Source: Patiria miniata
Lineage: Eukaryota; Echinodermata; Asteroidea; Valvatida; Asterinidae
Direction of reading: 5' to 3'
Assembly (NCBI RefSeq): GCF_015706575.1
Contig: NW_024037072.1
Location: forward strand, 18,105,162 to 18,169,161
DNA length: 64,000 nt
Part shown: positions 1-12,056 of the stretch, piece after piece
Position numbering within the stretch: position 1 is the first letter of the stretch
How the letters are laid out: each line of letters starts with the position of its first letter
Made by a program: the position numbers and the translations under genes
The notes under the pieces: model-generated
The model's input: only the letters and a program-made list of their open reading frames with translations
Databases searched by the model: none
Told to the model about the DNA's origin: nothing

Positions 1-14
1 TCCTCAAAACTGTT

Positions 15-135
15 TTTCAGAGAGGGGAAAACTTTCTGTGACGTGGACGTGGGCAAGTCCACACAACGTCTTCATTACCTGCACTATGTGGACAATTTTT
101 GTTCATAGGTCCACACAGTGACTGCACTGCCTGTC
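15..135 (+). repeat. Dispersed repeat, inverted partner at 54602-54693
   Basis: The stretch contains AGAGGGGAAAAC, then GTGGACGTGGGCAAG, and further on GTCCACACAGTGA. The same blocks occur in the same order on the opposite strand at 54602-54693. The two copies are about 54 kb apart and diverged, with length differences between the blocks. No target duplication or coding frame is visible, so the class is unknown. Confidence 0.5.
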
Positions 136-1549
136 CAACCTTACAAGTGGGGCTTATGGTATAAACTTGCATTTATATTTGCCTATTATCCCTCCTTTGT
201 TTAGAATTTCCCTTGTGGGGACAGGTCAGAAAAAAAACCGACTTGTGGGTTACCACTGTTCCTTTTTTTATTTTTTTTTTCATAGAGTATACCACAAGTC
301 CCTCTCGTAAAACGTTGGTCGCTCCTTGCCCACCGACTTGTCGGGGGAAAAAAACACTTAAAAAGGTTCCCCAAGCCTTAAAAAAAAATTATGCCGAGAA
401 ATCTAACATATTCCTTGAATATAATGTATGGGGCTGAAGATTTGGTAGTTGTCGCTTTTAACTTAACCATGTTGCCCACGAGATCAACACCCTACAGTGT
501 TGTTGTTTGGGGTGGTTTTAAATTGATGCATTAAACATTTTAAAATATCACACGTATTTTACATACTCAAAGTGCAGAATTCGAAATGAAAGTTGAGTAA
601 CGTACATTGAAAACGCGTTCGTATACATTTATGTCTTACCTAAAACGCCTCTCAGCATGCCAACAACCTATGGACGTCAGAAGAGAAAAAAACGTTAAAA
701 AGGGACCGTTCTCACATGAATGCTCTTTTACATCGATATTGATGCATTTCCAACCCGACGTCAAATTAGGTATTTTTTCCCCGACCTTGTTGCCTTCCAA
801 GTGGTTGTGTAGCACAGTAGTAGCAGTACTGGTTGAACGGTTCCCGGGCCCGTCGAATAGGCGGAATGGTACCAGAAAGACAGGGAACCAACTACTCGAC
901 AGACAACAACAGCGTGGAATATTTTTCACAAACGTTTTTGAAACGATCCAAATCTTAGGAATTCAAGTAGACATTTCACAAAACTTCAATTTTTTGTTTA
1001 TTTTCAGTGTATGTGTTTTCCGTTTTCATGTATCCATTTGAAGCGTTCATTAAAGATATAGTCAATCATTTGTAATTTGTGCATTTTGTTCGTTTGAAGC
1101 AACAAACGTGTTCAAAATCTGAGGAAGGATACTGAACAAATAACCTTATGAAGTTTCAGCTCAGCTTCCGAGCTGTATATTCCGAGAAAAACAGCATTCT
1201 AGGATCTCAATTTCGAATCAAAACGGTTGCTGAATCATGTTTTGAATTGTTTTGATTTGCAGCTATACGCGATGCCGCGCACTGATCCGACGAATTATAG
1301 CAACCGCGCGCGCCTGTGCGTCGTGCCAATGCTTGCGCGCGCTGCGCTGAATAACAACACGAACTACTATTTTAAATTTGCCTACGGTGCGTCTTAAGAC
1401 GCACCGTTGGAAAGGCCTTCTTTCGTTGATTACTTCAAAATGATAGCTTGCCAGAAAGATTAATTTCATAGGGAGTTTAGTCCACTTACTATCTTTCAAC
1501 CAAGTATGTTTTTCAACAATAATACGCCAGTTACTTTTTCGGATGGCTG
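136..1549. other. Gene-free stretch
   Basis: Open frames here, including a 144-codon frame at 607-1041, show no recognisable domain, codon bias or splice context. T- and A-rich runs around 225-400 are low complexity. A small GC-rich patch at 1265-1360 has no coding signature I recognise. Confidence 0.4.
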
Positions 1550-1557
1550 CAAATGAT

Positions 1558-1876
1558 CAAGGGCGGATCCAGGGGGGGGGGCCAAAGGGGGCCATGGCCC
1601 CCCCAAAAACGAAATCAATTTTTTTTATTTTTTATGTGACATCGCAATAACGGCAGGCAATGAGTACACCACCATCTTTTCCTCAAAAAAAACATTGGTT
1701 AAAGTGGTCAGAAATTGCCTCAGATCGCACCACAGAGCATCTAGAATCCAAATTTTTTTCGGGGCCCTTAAGCGGGCCCCGAACCCCACGCCGTAATTTT
1801 TTTGACCCACTTTTTGGGGGGAACCAAAATTTTTTTGGGTCCCCCCCAAAAAAATTGTGTTCTGGGTCCGCCCTTG
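1558..1876. mobile_element. hAT-like non-autonomous element (MITE)
   Basis: The element begins CAAGGGCGGATCCAG and ends with the inverted match CTGGGTCCGCCCTTG. It is flanked on both sides by a perfect 8-bp direct repeat, CAAATGAT (1550-1557 and 1877-1884). CA...TG ends plus an 8-bp target duplication are the signature of the hAT superfamily. The interior is G-, C- and T-tract rich and carries no transposase frame, so it depends on an element elsewhere. The intact duplication suggests a fairly recent insertion. Confidence 0.8.
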
Positions 1877-1884
1877 CAAATGAT

Positions 1885-2505
1885 GGACTATAGCTTTAAC
1901 AGGAGTCAGAAATTTCCTCAAATTTGATTTTTCGGAATGGCCACTCATGTGTGCATGTGGTCGCTCAGTCCACCACACGCGTAGACATGACACGGCATTG
2001 TGGCAAGGAACGTGCACTGCTCGTGTTGGTCATTGTCTGTGCAATCAATGACTGTATGTTCATCAATCAATGTCCCTTCACTATAAGTCTGTACTGTCGG
2101 CCTTAAATATTGTTTGCCTTTAATTTAAAAGCAATGATTATGGTAATTTGAAGATGCAAGTTTTGATAATTTCTGTAAGCAACATGATACGCGTTACCGA
2201 ACATGCCAAACTTAACAAGCTTGGCGTTAAAAGGGCGTCTGAGCCATCAGCGTTGGTACCGTAATTACGGGGGAATGAATTTAGAGATTGACGGGTGCCG
2301 ACTTCTTTAGCCACCTGCGCCCGTTATTTTCGAGCCCGAAAAGGTCTAATCACTTCGTCTGAAAAATCCAAACCATGACGTTACATCATTGCAGGTAACC
2401 TATTAATCTGGTCTAGACTCATGGTCACGTGGAAAAGGACTTCCTGCATCCGGCCGTCTCTTTCGTAAGTTGTTTGTTGCATCGCTCGTTCTAAGTCCTG
2501 TGGCC
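1885..2505. other. Gene-free stretch
   Basis: Nothing recognisable lies between the hAT-like MITE and the 16-bp-repeat element. Short open frames lack any domain signature. Confidence 0.35.
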
Positions 2506-2513
2506 TTTGCAAC

Positions 2514-2868
2514 GGGGCCGTATCATAAGTCCGACGCCTCATAGGTCCGACGCCTCATAAGTCCGAAATTTCGGACTTATGAGGCGTCGGACTTATGAGG
2601 CATAAAATTTATTTATTCCGCCTCATTGGTCCGACGCCTCATAAGTCCGACGCCTCATAAATCCGACAAGGGAAAAACGAGGCGTTTAATTTGTCGGACT
2701 TACGAGGCGTCGGAGCTATGAGGCGTCGGACCTATGAGGCGTCGGACTTATGAGGCGTCGGACCTATGAGGCGTCGGACTTACGGGCCTTTATTTGGTTA
2801 GGGGATGCGATTCTGTCGGACCTATGAGGCGTCGGACCTATGAGGCGTCGGACTTATGAGCGGACCCC
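2514..2868. mobile_element. Foldback element of 16-bp repeats with 8-bp TSD
   Basis: The element is built almost wholly from a 16-bp unit, CATAAGTCCGACGCCT, and variants. It lies in one orientation on the left and mainly in the reverse orientation on the right, with at least one internal switch, including a perfect GTCCGAAATTTCGGAC palindrome near 2567. The ends are GGGGCCG and CGGACCCC, inverted with one indel. They are flanked by a perfect 8-bp duplication TTTGCAAC (2506-2513 and 2869-2876). This architecture, with tandem short repeats forming the terminal inversions and an 8-bp duplication, resembles sea urchin TU foldback transposons. No coding capacity is present. Confidence 0.75.
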
Positions 2869-2876
2869 TTTGCAAC

Positions 2877-5109
2877 GTGCACTGATTACATGTGTAGCCT
2901 TCAGCCGTGAATACGTGTACACGGAATTGTAATGTGCATTTATATTTGGGTAAAAAAAACCGCCCCTTCCGTATCAAATATGTTTTCAAAAAAGTATGAT
3001 ATCTATTTTATATAAGGTACGGCCAAGTACGGCTTCAAAGAAAGAGCCAGTGCGTCTGTAGAAGTAGAACAATTACGGCGTAAACTGTACTTGTTTTACA
3101 TTCTAGATTGTTTTCTGCAAATGTAAAATGAAATGAGTGCCCATGGAACACGCCGAAAATCGAAATTGTCATCTGACATTACGAGTCTTGTGTCCCATCC
3201 AAGCCTGCAACCATTTTGAGTGTCCGGAACAGAGATATTTTATGTCCTCTCTTCAAGAGAAAAAGGGTTATCTCTATATCCTTCGAGGAATCCTGTTGAG
3301 ACTCTCCTCCCGCTACAATTAATTTACTTGATGGTATCTCCACAGCGGAGGCAGCGGCGGTTGAGGAGACGCGGAGAGAAACCATATCGGCCACAGGAAG
3401 AAAATCCTTCGCAATCTCCATGTTTTTTTGTGGAGACGTATGACTTTTGGCTGACAACACCCTCTCTTCCGAGCTGTCAGTTTCAATCGGAGACACGAGT
3501 TTTCCCTCGCTGTTGTTTTGTTCTTCTGTATTTTTATGACACCCGAATCTTCATCAGGGGCAGGTCTTCTTGAGTTAAAGTAGGGACTCGCAAGACCGCC
3601 CGCTGGGCTTGTGCGTCGTAACAACACCATCGACTAGCCGGGACGCTCAACGGCCAAAGGGGCAGGCTTGAGTTTCACTCCTATCTTGCATTTGGGTTTT
3701 TTTCTCATCCAATAATGCAGTGGCGATTTTTATGGTTTTGTTTTGTTCTGTTTGGTATGCCTCGAAGCCCTGCAATCTTGATCCGTCATCTGCCGCACTC
3801 TGCATGACGCCTAACTATCTCTTGTCCGCGTCCTCGTTTTTTCCCTCCCACTATCTGATTCGTAACCTCGCCATTTTTGAAAAATATATCATTCAATTCT
3901 TCGTTTGTCATTTTTTTTTCATGGACTCGGCCTGTTGTTTATAATAACTGGACCTTGCTTATCTTAATATTGGATCCAGTTTTTGTGGTAATAACAAGAT
4001 TGCGAAAATTAATAAAGGAGCACAGTTGTTTTTCTTGATGGATTGTCGTCAGATGTTTGCCCTCTCGGTATCCACTGTGTCCCTCTGATTCCTGTCGGAT
4101 GAATGTTTGAGGTTGGATTTTGATTAGTTCGTTGTGTTGTTCAATTCTTTCTCAACAAAAAAAGATTAATTTTTTTTTTTCAATAATCAAGGTCGTCAGT
4201 CAAATTATCATCCTTTATCAATATTAGTACGGTAAGGGGTTGCCTTTGGATACAATTTTGAAACAATCCGTGGCCATTGGTGGAGCCTCAAGAAAGTTGA
4301 AAAATATGTCCAAAAAAACATAAACCTGGGTCAACATTGTTCTCCAGCGGGGTATAGGGTAGGTATAGGCTCGGTCAGTTTTGTCATTTTGCTGTGAGAA
4401 TAAGCCCATGATTCAAGCAGTGCATGTGATGCAGTTTAAGATTTGAAGATTTTCAGTCGAGATAAATACAACTGAATTTGCAGGGTTTACACAAAAATGG
4501 TAACCCCAAAATATCACTGTCAAAGGGACTCCATCTTAAAAGGTGATTCATTAGCTTCCTATTGATACATTACTTGCATCTCTTCAGTCATGGATGACTG
4601 CAATTAAATCAAAGGCAAAAAAACTCTCCGCGTTTGCTGAGTAGGCCTAAGTGATGAGTTTAGCCTAGCTGTCTGACGATCTGTCGCTGTGGAGAGTGCG
4701 TTGAAAGGGTACGCATGTTGGAGACGTTTTTGATACACCCTGTAACTGTAAAATCGGCAATGGTATAACCATCTTCAGTTTGCAATATTTTTATGTTTCA
4801 GTAATAAAAAAAAAAAAGGTTAAGAAATAGTTTGTATGTAACTTGGAATATAAAAACGGTTAACTCTGGGCACTACATATTTGTGGAACTTATTGTTCTT
4901 ACTTCGGATCATAAATCATCAATGATCTTTTTCAGTTGAAACCTTAGTGGTACATTATCACTTCGGAATTAAAGGTGAAGCGGCGAACCCAGGCAAGTTA
5001 ATTATGGGAAACTGCATGTGCAATCACTATACCCTCAAGGCGATACCAGATTTTTCTTTTGCGCGCCCATCAATGCATTCAATAATGAATTTAATAACAC
5101 GTTTGTATC
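2877..5109. other. Gene-free stretch
   Basis: AT-rich non-coding sequence. Overlapping open frames on both strands at 3137-3630 have no recognisable domain and oppose each other, as expected by chance. A TAGGCCTA octamer lies at 4642-4649. Confidence 0.35.
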
Positions 5110-5112
5110 TTA

Positions 5113-5321
5113 TGCTAGGTTCACACGTTCCCGAATTATTGGCACGAATACCCCGACAGTTTTGAACATGTCCAAAATTGTCGGGGCGCTTCCCGATCTT
5201 TAACGATCTTTCACCGAAACACAGAATCATCCCGAGGCAGCCAAGAACCATTTCCCGATTAACTCAAGAATTGCTATTGCCGTAGATTCGGCTTAAAAAT
5301 CGGGAGTATGTGAACCTAGCA
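5113..5321. mobile_element. PIF/Harbinger-like MITE
   Basis: A 209-bp element begins TGCTAGGTTCACA and ends TGTGAACCTAGCA. The inverted similarity continues inward through the CCCGA blocks for about 40 bp. It is flanked by TTA on both sides (5110-5112 and 5322-5324). A 3-bp TWA target duplication is typical of PIF/Harbinger transposons. An internal inverted pair, CCCCGACA and TGTCGGGG-like blocks near 5150-5187, adds secondary structure. It has no coding capacity. Confidence 0.7.
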
Positions 5322-5324
5322 TTA

Positions 5325-7240
5325 CGATCTGTGGAGTTGTCAGTTATCTGAAATATTTAAGTCGCAACTTGCACCCGTCAAAATCACCACAACCACCACC
5401 ATGATGCTCGACTACATTCAAACAGTTTCCCTCAAAAACATTGCAACATTATTTGTAACATTAAGTTTGCCTACACAGGTTTTTAGAGTTTAACATGAGC
5501 ATTTCTTGAATTTCGGTCAGTGTTGTGTCAAAGAACTCTATGTGGGACAACCGCATGTTCATTGCACTTCAACAAAACGTTCCCGTTTCATGAAACCGAT
5601 TTCCAAAACAAAAAAGTAGGGTGGAAAAAATCGCAGTCTTGGAGAGGCTGGGCGATGTTTGTATCTGTCATTGCGAGACGTCTGTTTACACGGGCAGATC
5701 ATGTGGAGCATCCACAAAATGTTTCAAGTGCTCACAAAGAGGATGTCACGCACAGTCGAGTAAACTCTTTCCGGCTGTTCGGTGGAAAAAAAACCGGTTT
5801 TTCATTGTACTACTACTAGTAACGGGAAGTATCGAGGCACGTGCGACAATCTCCCTACGCGCCTGCTTGGGTAGAAGTTAAAACCCTCCCAGTCGACTGA
5901 TAAGTCAACAACGTCCCGTTGTGTCAATGTACACGGACTTACTGGCTAAGACCGTTAGTGAATTCGCAATCTTGAGTCTTGGGAATCTACGAGAGTCCGA
6001 GCGATTTTACTCCTAACGCTTCGTGGCAATCGCAACATGGGTTTTACCGTTCGGCAAGCAGGCGCCCGACCTCTTATGAGAGTTGAAGAGGACTTTCCTG
6101 CGAAATTAAAACAGCATCGGGGGATGTTTGTTTACCCGTTGGTGGAAATGCCGACGGAGCATGGCGAAGGAACTAGCCGGCAAACGTGGGTGGGAGTGCG
6201 GAGTGAGGCGACGCAGTGTGGTCATTGCACGAATGGCATTCAACCGTTGAAGGTATACAGGAGCTATAATCACTTGGGATTCATTGTACGCACAGAACAG
6301 CAGAGCTGCTTATATTTTTGGACAACCTCGTTCCCATGGGTACGAGATCTTGCTGCGCCATGTTGTTTCCCATCATGCCTTGCGCGATCTCAACCCCTGG
6401 AATTGTGTAATTTAAATGTGTCAAAATATGGCACATTATAATTAGGCTGCAGTTTATCCGTTCTACGCGCCGACGCCATCTTTAAAATGTTGTAAGTTGT
6501 GTTTTTGAAGAATCAATGCTTTCAAACATAAGTTTTGGACGTTGCGTTATTTAGCAAAGATTTGTATTAAAGGTACGTACCCATTTCGTCCCTCTACAAC
6601 CGCAGATACGAGGCTGCCATAATCCATATCGTACAGGCATCGCGCAGTTTTGATTATTCGTACGTGACGTGACGTGCAAAGCACGCGAACGCATTATGGG
6701 CGCGCCCTGCGTGCAATCTTCGAAATGCCCGCACAATACGCTCTGATAGCCAGTCAGCATCGTTTACGTGTACATCACGGCCAGGGGTTAGTGAAGGAAC
6801 GCACACGCGCCCATGGAGTCGAGGCTGATTTTTGGACCTGCTAAGAGGACCAGTGCGCATGTACAAAATGCGCACAAAAAACACGCTGAGTTCTCAATCA
6901 TCAATTTGATTTTTCTTTTTGGAAAAAAAACCTCATTTACTGGACATCATGCCGTGCAAATTGTACTCTCCTTTGGGTCAAACATCCAAATTTAAACACT
7001 CTCCACAGATTCTCTCTTCATACGAGCTGTTGGCCGGCCGAGAAGAGAAACTGGACATTGTGAATGAAGAGAAATTAAGCAAGAAAATATAGCACATTTC
7101 GTCATTCGGAAGGTCAAAAACCTCGCTACAATTTGAAATAGTTCATTTTCCTATTTCTAAACTTGACTTTGCGGACGGTCCCAGCAGTAGAGCATAATCG
7201 ATCACGCTTTCGTACTGTTGGTATCTGACGACAGTAAAAA
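5325..7240. other. Gene-free stretch
   Basis: Mixed-composition sequence with locally higher GC at 6000-6400 and 6560-6830. The 134-codon frame at 6037-6441 has no recognisable motif, and I do not call it a gene. Confidence 0.35.
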
Positions 7241-7244
7241 GACA

Positions 7245-7313
7245 TCATGGGGATTCTAACCCAGGCCCCGAGATTTGTGGACAAGAAACCTACCATTCGG
7301 CTGTTTGGCTACC
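7245..7313 (-). repeat. tRNA-like sequence, probably a SINE head
   Basis: Read on the minus strand, it starts GGTAGCCAAACAGCCGAATGG, which resembles a pol III A box. It then carries GGTTAGAATCC at 7251-7261, one base from the B-box consensus. The 5' acceptor bases GGTAGCC have no complement after the T arm, so it is not an intact tRNA. A tRNA-derived SINE or a tRNA pseudogene fits best. Confidence 0.4.
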
Positions 7314-7554
7314 TAAAAGTTCTCCTGCAAAACCATGTTTTTTTTTGAAAAAAAAAGATACGAACACGTGAAGCCGGCCGGAGTTTAGAAGAACTGGAAA
7401 CTCGGTGCACTGAGCCCACGTAATTTGATATGTCTGAAAATTACATACCGCAATAAGAATCTCTTCTTTGCCGTGTGCTAATCAAACTTACCATAACCCA
7501 ACACTCAACACCACAGCTCCTCACCTCCGTCTTCTACTAGTTGAACTCACTGAG

Positions 7555-7882
7555 CAGGCGCGGTTCTATGAGGGGGGGGGGGGGCTGCCCCCCCCCCAAA
7601 TAAATTCCGTAAAAAAAAATGGTCTCCCCTAAAGATGAAATAGCCGTGACAAGGGTGCATTAGTTAATATAGTGTGAATGATTTTAGGATTTTATTGGCG
7701 CTCCCCATTGAAAAATGGCATGAGCCCCCCCCCCCTTCCCCCACTTATTGATTTTCGGAGACCTAGGCCCTAAGTGTCTGGAAAAAATAACCGGTCTACA
7801 TTTCAGCACGCCTCCCTGAAAACATTCTGGATCCACCGTGCTAGCCCCCCCCCCCCCAATATTGGTTCTAGAACCGCGCCTG
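7555..7882. mobile_element. hAT-like non-autonomous element (MITE)
   Basis: The ends are CAGGCGCGGTTCTA and the exact inverse TAGAACCGCGCCTG, a perfect 14-bp terminal inverted repeat. They are flanked by a perfect 8-bp duplication TCACTGAG (7547-7554 and 7883-7890). These are hAT hallmarks. Long G and C tracts lie just inside the ends, and there is no transposase frame. The termini differ from those at 1558-1876, so it is a separate subfamily. Confidence 0.85.
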
Positions 7883-7890
7883 TCACTGAG

Positions 7891-10800
7891 CGGCTTTAAA
7901 ACGAGAAATATCATGAGTTGTTTCCTGTAACGCATATTCTACATTCTACTCCGATATTTAACTCATCATTGTAACTATTTGAACGAGTGGAAATAATCGC
8001 TTACCGTATATCTTCTTGCCATTATACAGCAGTAAGGAATAAAGATATTGAGAACGCAGGGTTAACAGCCAAAATATGAAGTTCAGAAATCTTCAATGAA
8101 TTACGTATCAGTGTTTTAGAAAATAGATTGATTTAACAACTCATGTCGCTGACATTTACTATTTCATGTCACTGATATGGCAAGTTTCACCACGCACTTT
8201 GAATTTACTTCTCTGGCGTCTTGTTTTGATCATGTTGTCAATTTGCACAAATATCAGTTCGTGTACGGTGAAGTTGGGTCTTGCAAGTGTTGACGTCTGC
8301 ATACTCCGCGAAGAATATTAACTGGACGCAGTTCATCACTAGAATACAACCACAAAAATCAATGTCAGGCGTAATGACAAGTATTAGTATTTGGTACGTC
8401 TGGGGATCAGACTTGCTCCTAGTTAAAACTGCTGCAAGGCTGTTACATACAGCCCTTTGCATGGTTAGGTTGAAGGAGAGGTCGCATTGTAAATGACAAG
8501 CACAGGTCGTCATGGGGATTCTTACATAACAATATATAGCAACCTGCATAGTAACTGAGCAAAACGTCTCTGTTTTGTAATTGCATTCTTCTTTTTGTTT
8601 CAATATGTCGTTTGATTACCCTGGACAATGACGTCATTAGCCAGCTCGTTATCACTGACACTCGTAGTGAGAAGGAAATTGAAAATGACTCGCAAACAAA
8701 AAGACATCCCCATAAGTGGCGTCGTAATTAGGGTTGTTATAGGGTATAATTAGCGAACAAGAGTATAATTAAGGTCAATGTGGTTCAGAAATTAGAGGGG
8801 AAAATAGGAATACGATATATTTCATATACCTAATAAACGCCGAGAGAGAACGCCAGCTAGCTATATGCACCAGATGTTGGAACAATGCAGGATGATAGCC
8901 ACTGGAGGTATATAAGTGGTGGATTCCATTAATTATAAATGAATAGAAAGATCGAATAAAGCTGTAGGATGTACATCGTACGTATAGTGTGTTTTAAAAA
9001 TAGATACTATTTTCGCATTTTATGGAATAGAATACGATGGTATTGTTCCGTGCGTTTTTTTTGTTCCTTCATATTCGGTCTTAATCATTATGCCCAGCCA
9101 TTGTAGGTTACTGCAGATATAATTAATGTACACAGGTTTGTGAGAGCAGTGGTATCAGACGCAGCAATCTGCTTGTTTTCATGCAATCAAAAAAAAAATG
9201 GAAGTACAGTTTGCATTTTAAGTGGAAACATGAAGAAAAAAAAACAGTGTCAGCCCCGAACATTTAGCAGTCCAGAGTTTTCTGAATTTAGGAGCAAGAA
9301 TTTCCATCGGTATACACTCTATGATTTTGCACGCTTACTAAGAGATTGTGGATCCCTAAGATAAAAACGCGAAATTCTGACGTAACGCGAGCAGTCTCAG
9401 TCGGAAAGACGAATATGCTAAATCGGTGAGCAAATTACTCAGCTCAGCCTTCGAATAATTTTTGCGGGCGATGCAAATTTTGTCAGGGATGTTTGTTCAA
9501 CACCTGCAAACCGTACGGTTCAATTATAATATTTAATGACATTCAGAAATAACCGAACAGGTGGACTGGAGACGATTTCAAAGAAGGGAATGTTTGGTTA
9601 CGTTTTTACTACAGTTCTTGTTCATTGTTGATATGCAATAATTCACGTAGATATGTCCATAGGGCCTACGTACTTGTTTGAGCTTGGGACTTTGTTTTAA
9701 TGTATCATGTATCAATCAGTGATATATTGTAAAAACGTGCCTGGATTAGCTGTACACATATAGGCCTACTCGTTGCCGTTTTTTCGCAAAAAGGGTACTA
9801 GACAACAATATATTAGAGCAATTGCACCATTTAAAATGATGTAAATGTGGCTAAAATCTGTATGCTTTGTCAGATGCAAACTTATCTTCCAATCAAGGAT
9901 TTGTAAATTAGTGCAGTATGCTTGTTGTCCCGATCCACGAGTGACTGGATTAAATAACATTACATCAAGTGAACAAGCGTCGATTTGCTGATAGCGCTAT
10001 TGCACCACTAGCCCGGCCTATATGGTTTATTGGTGCTAAACAACCAATCGGAAAGCAGCACATTATAGTGACGTCTTGTCTTTCATTCCTCGCTCCTTCT
10101 GTTTCGCTTTTCCCTTTAGTTTTCAATGATCGTGGCTTTCGCATATGCGCATCTGTTGTGCGGCAGGTGATATGGTCACATGGTGTGATGTTGTTCAGTA
10201 TGGTGATGTACATGTACGTGGCTGTGTAAAAAAAAACCAGCTTCCCGCACCGGTACCGTAGGACGGGTTGGCAGCATGTACGACGTTCGTTGATGCGTTC
10301 ATTAAGCCGTATGGTGGTGAGGGCTGCAGATCGTACACCAAACCCGCGTGCTCGCTTTGTGCGCGAATGATCGCAAGAGCAGTGTCGTCTTGAAACGGTA
10401 CGTTTTACATTGTCAAAGTGCTTCTGCTTTCGTCGTGCGGTGCGCAGTGTGCTTTGAATCGCGCGCGAGCTTCATCGTACTGAAGTCATACCGTTTCACC
10501 GCAAGGAGAGTACTTGGACAACCTTGCTTTATGATCGGGAAAAAATACAAAGAGGACTGATAGAACTTCCACCAGTAAGTGACTTTTCTTCGTGGGCCAC
10601 ATTTATTTTGAATTCAATTCGGCTTCTCAGTTTGTCTCAAACATTCTCCAAACAGTTAAACACAGAGTTCTGTACGCTTGGATGTTGCCAACCAGTCGTA
10701 TCGTTGTTGTGGATCATCGGAAGAGTTCCTCAACTTGAGGAAATTCAAACAAGTCTGCACTCGGACTTTAACTAACAAATATGCCTCGTTAGTGACGTTC

Positions 10801-11430
10801 TCTGTCAGCTAGAAACATCGAGGGCCTGATTGCAAATAGCAACGACTGCTGAAACGGCGAAAAATATCCGGTATGTACGAAAACGTAGAAGTAACCATTA
10901 CAATTAGTCGCCGCTGCGTGCGGCGAGTAGGCGGTAACAAAGTTAAGTAGTGTAACCGAAAAAATATACCATTATGGAGACATTCCCATAGACTTGTGCA
11001 CACAATTTTTCAGACTTTAATGTCACCTAACCCCAATTTTAACTTATCCTACCCCCACGAATTTTAATATTTTTTTTTACTAATTGGACCACGAGCAATC
11101 GATCTAGCCTAAACAATTTGCATCTAAATAGGAGCTGAGGCATTAGGGAGACATCGAGATGTCTCCCTAATGCCACATGTCTCCCAAAGGTATACTTCTG
11201 ACGCAAAAGTATCTCCCAAATGGTACAATTACGATAGTTATAGGACAAGACAAATCATTCTGAACATGTTGTTTGGTGTTTGCCCTTAAACATTGACATT
11301 GACAACCTTCCCAAGAAATGCGCTGCTTGTTGTATTGCGTTTATATATAATCTCTACGAGTTAATGTTAGACACAATTGGTTTCGTATGAAGTAAGGACT
11401 ATATAACGTACTAAGCAATTGGCATAAAAT
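7891..11430. other. Gene-free stretch with one small hairpin
   Basis: No supported gene. The GC-richer part at 10230-10560 holds a 70-codon frame without recognisable features. A TAGGCCTA octamer lies at 9761-9768. A perfect hairpin at 11139-11174 is listed separately. Confidence 0.35.
11139..11174. repeat. Perfect 17-bp inverted repeat (hairpin)
   Basis: GGCATTAGGGAGACATC at 11139-11155 is followed after GA by its exact reverse complement at 11158-11174. The motif TCTCCC recurs just downstream at 11180 and 11212. It could be a small palindrome relic. No terminator or RNA function can be assigned. Confidence 0.6.
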
Positions 11431-11973
11431 AGGTTTTCTCGGCCAATTTCCTGAAATGTTCAATCAATCACTTCTGAAAATCGGTCATTCATTTTCGTCT
11501 GAATATGAATGTACGTCGATCTTTAATCCCATCTCAATTCAACGAAAGTTCAATCGTTTTCATTGTCCGTGCATTCGGTTTTGAGGAACATTACGTTACC
11601 TGTGCATTCGTTTACACAAGCATGCCTTTTCGCGCAGAGTTCTGGAATACAATTTCGTAAAATGTGCAATCAAGAGTTCGTTTTTCTCATTCAAAATAGC
11701 AGATTATACCACAGAGCATAACACTAAAAGTGAAATAGAATGTTCAATGTTTAAAATCGCCCTCTAAATGCGGAAAAAGGTTTATAAATGAACCTGAGTT
11801 AACCGAAAGGAAAGGTGCTGCCCAGTCACTTAATTGATTGAACTAAAAAGGAATCGAATGGTCTGGTAGCGAAAATGAAACGCGTGTTCGGAGAGATTCT
11901 CAAATTCAGACGAAAATGAATTACCGATTTTCAGAAGTGAATGAACATTTTAGGAAATTGGCCGGGAAAACCT
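11431..11973. mobile_element. MITE-like element with ~70-bp terminal inverted repeats
   Basis: The left arm, about 11431-11503, starts AGGTTTTCTCGGCCAATTTC. It matches in inverse the right arm, about 11905-11973, which ends GAAATTGGCCGGGAAAACCT, with a few mismatches and a 4-bp indel. CACTTCTGAAAATCGGT is shared exactly. The central 400 bp is non-coding. The target duplication is unclear, so the superfamily is unassigned. Confidence 0.6.
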
Positions 11974-12005
11974 TTACTAAAAATAAAAACAGTTATTCAA
12001 CTCTT

Positions 12006-12056
12006 CGTCTTGCCATGTCTGAAATTGTAATTTACAATTTCAGACATTGTAAGACG
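12006..12056. repeat. 25-bp-arm hairpin
   Basis: The 25-bp arms at 12006-12030 and 12032-12056 are inverse copies with two mismatches, separated by a single base. The core is ATGTCTGAAATTGTAA. The one-base loop makes a microRNA precursor unlikely. It reads as a compact palindrome. Confidence 0.55.

Noticed and set aside
607..1041. 144-codon open frame
   Set aside because: No domain, composition or splice support, and an overlapping minus-strand frame of similar quality.
6037..6441. 134-codon frame as a possible exon
   Set aside because: No family resemblance, and no acceptor/donor pair bounding a conserved segment.
12006..12056. MicroRNA precursor
   Set aside because: The hairpin has a one-base loop and near-perfect arms, unlike a metazoan pre-miRNA.
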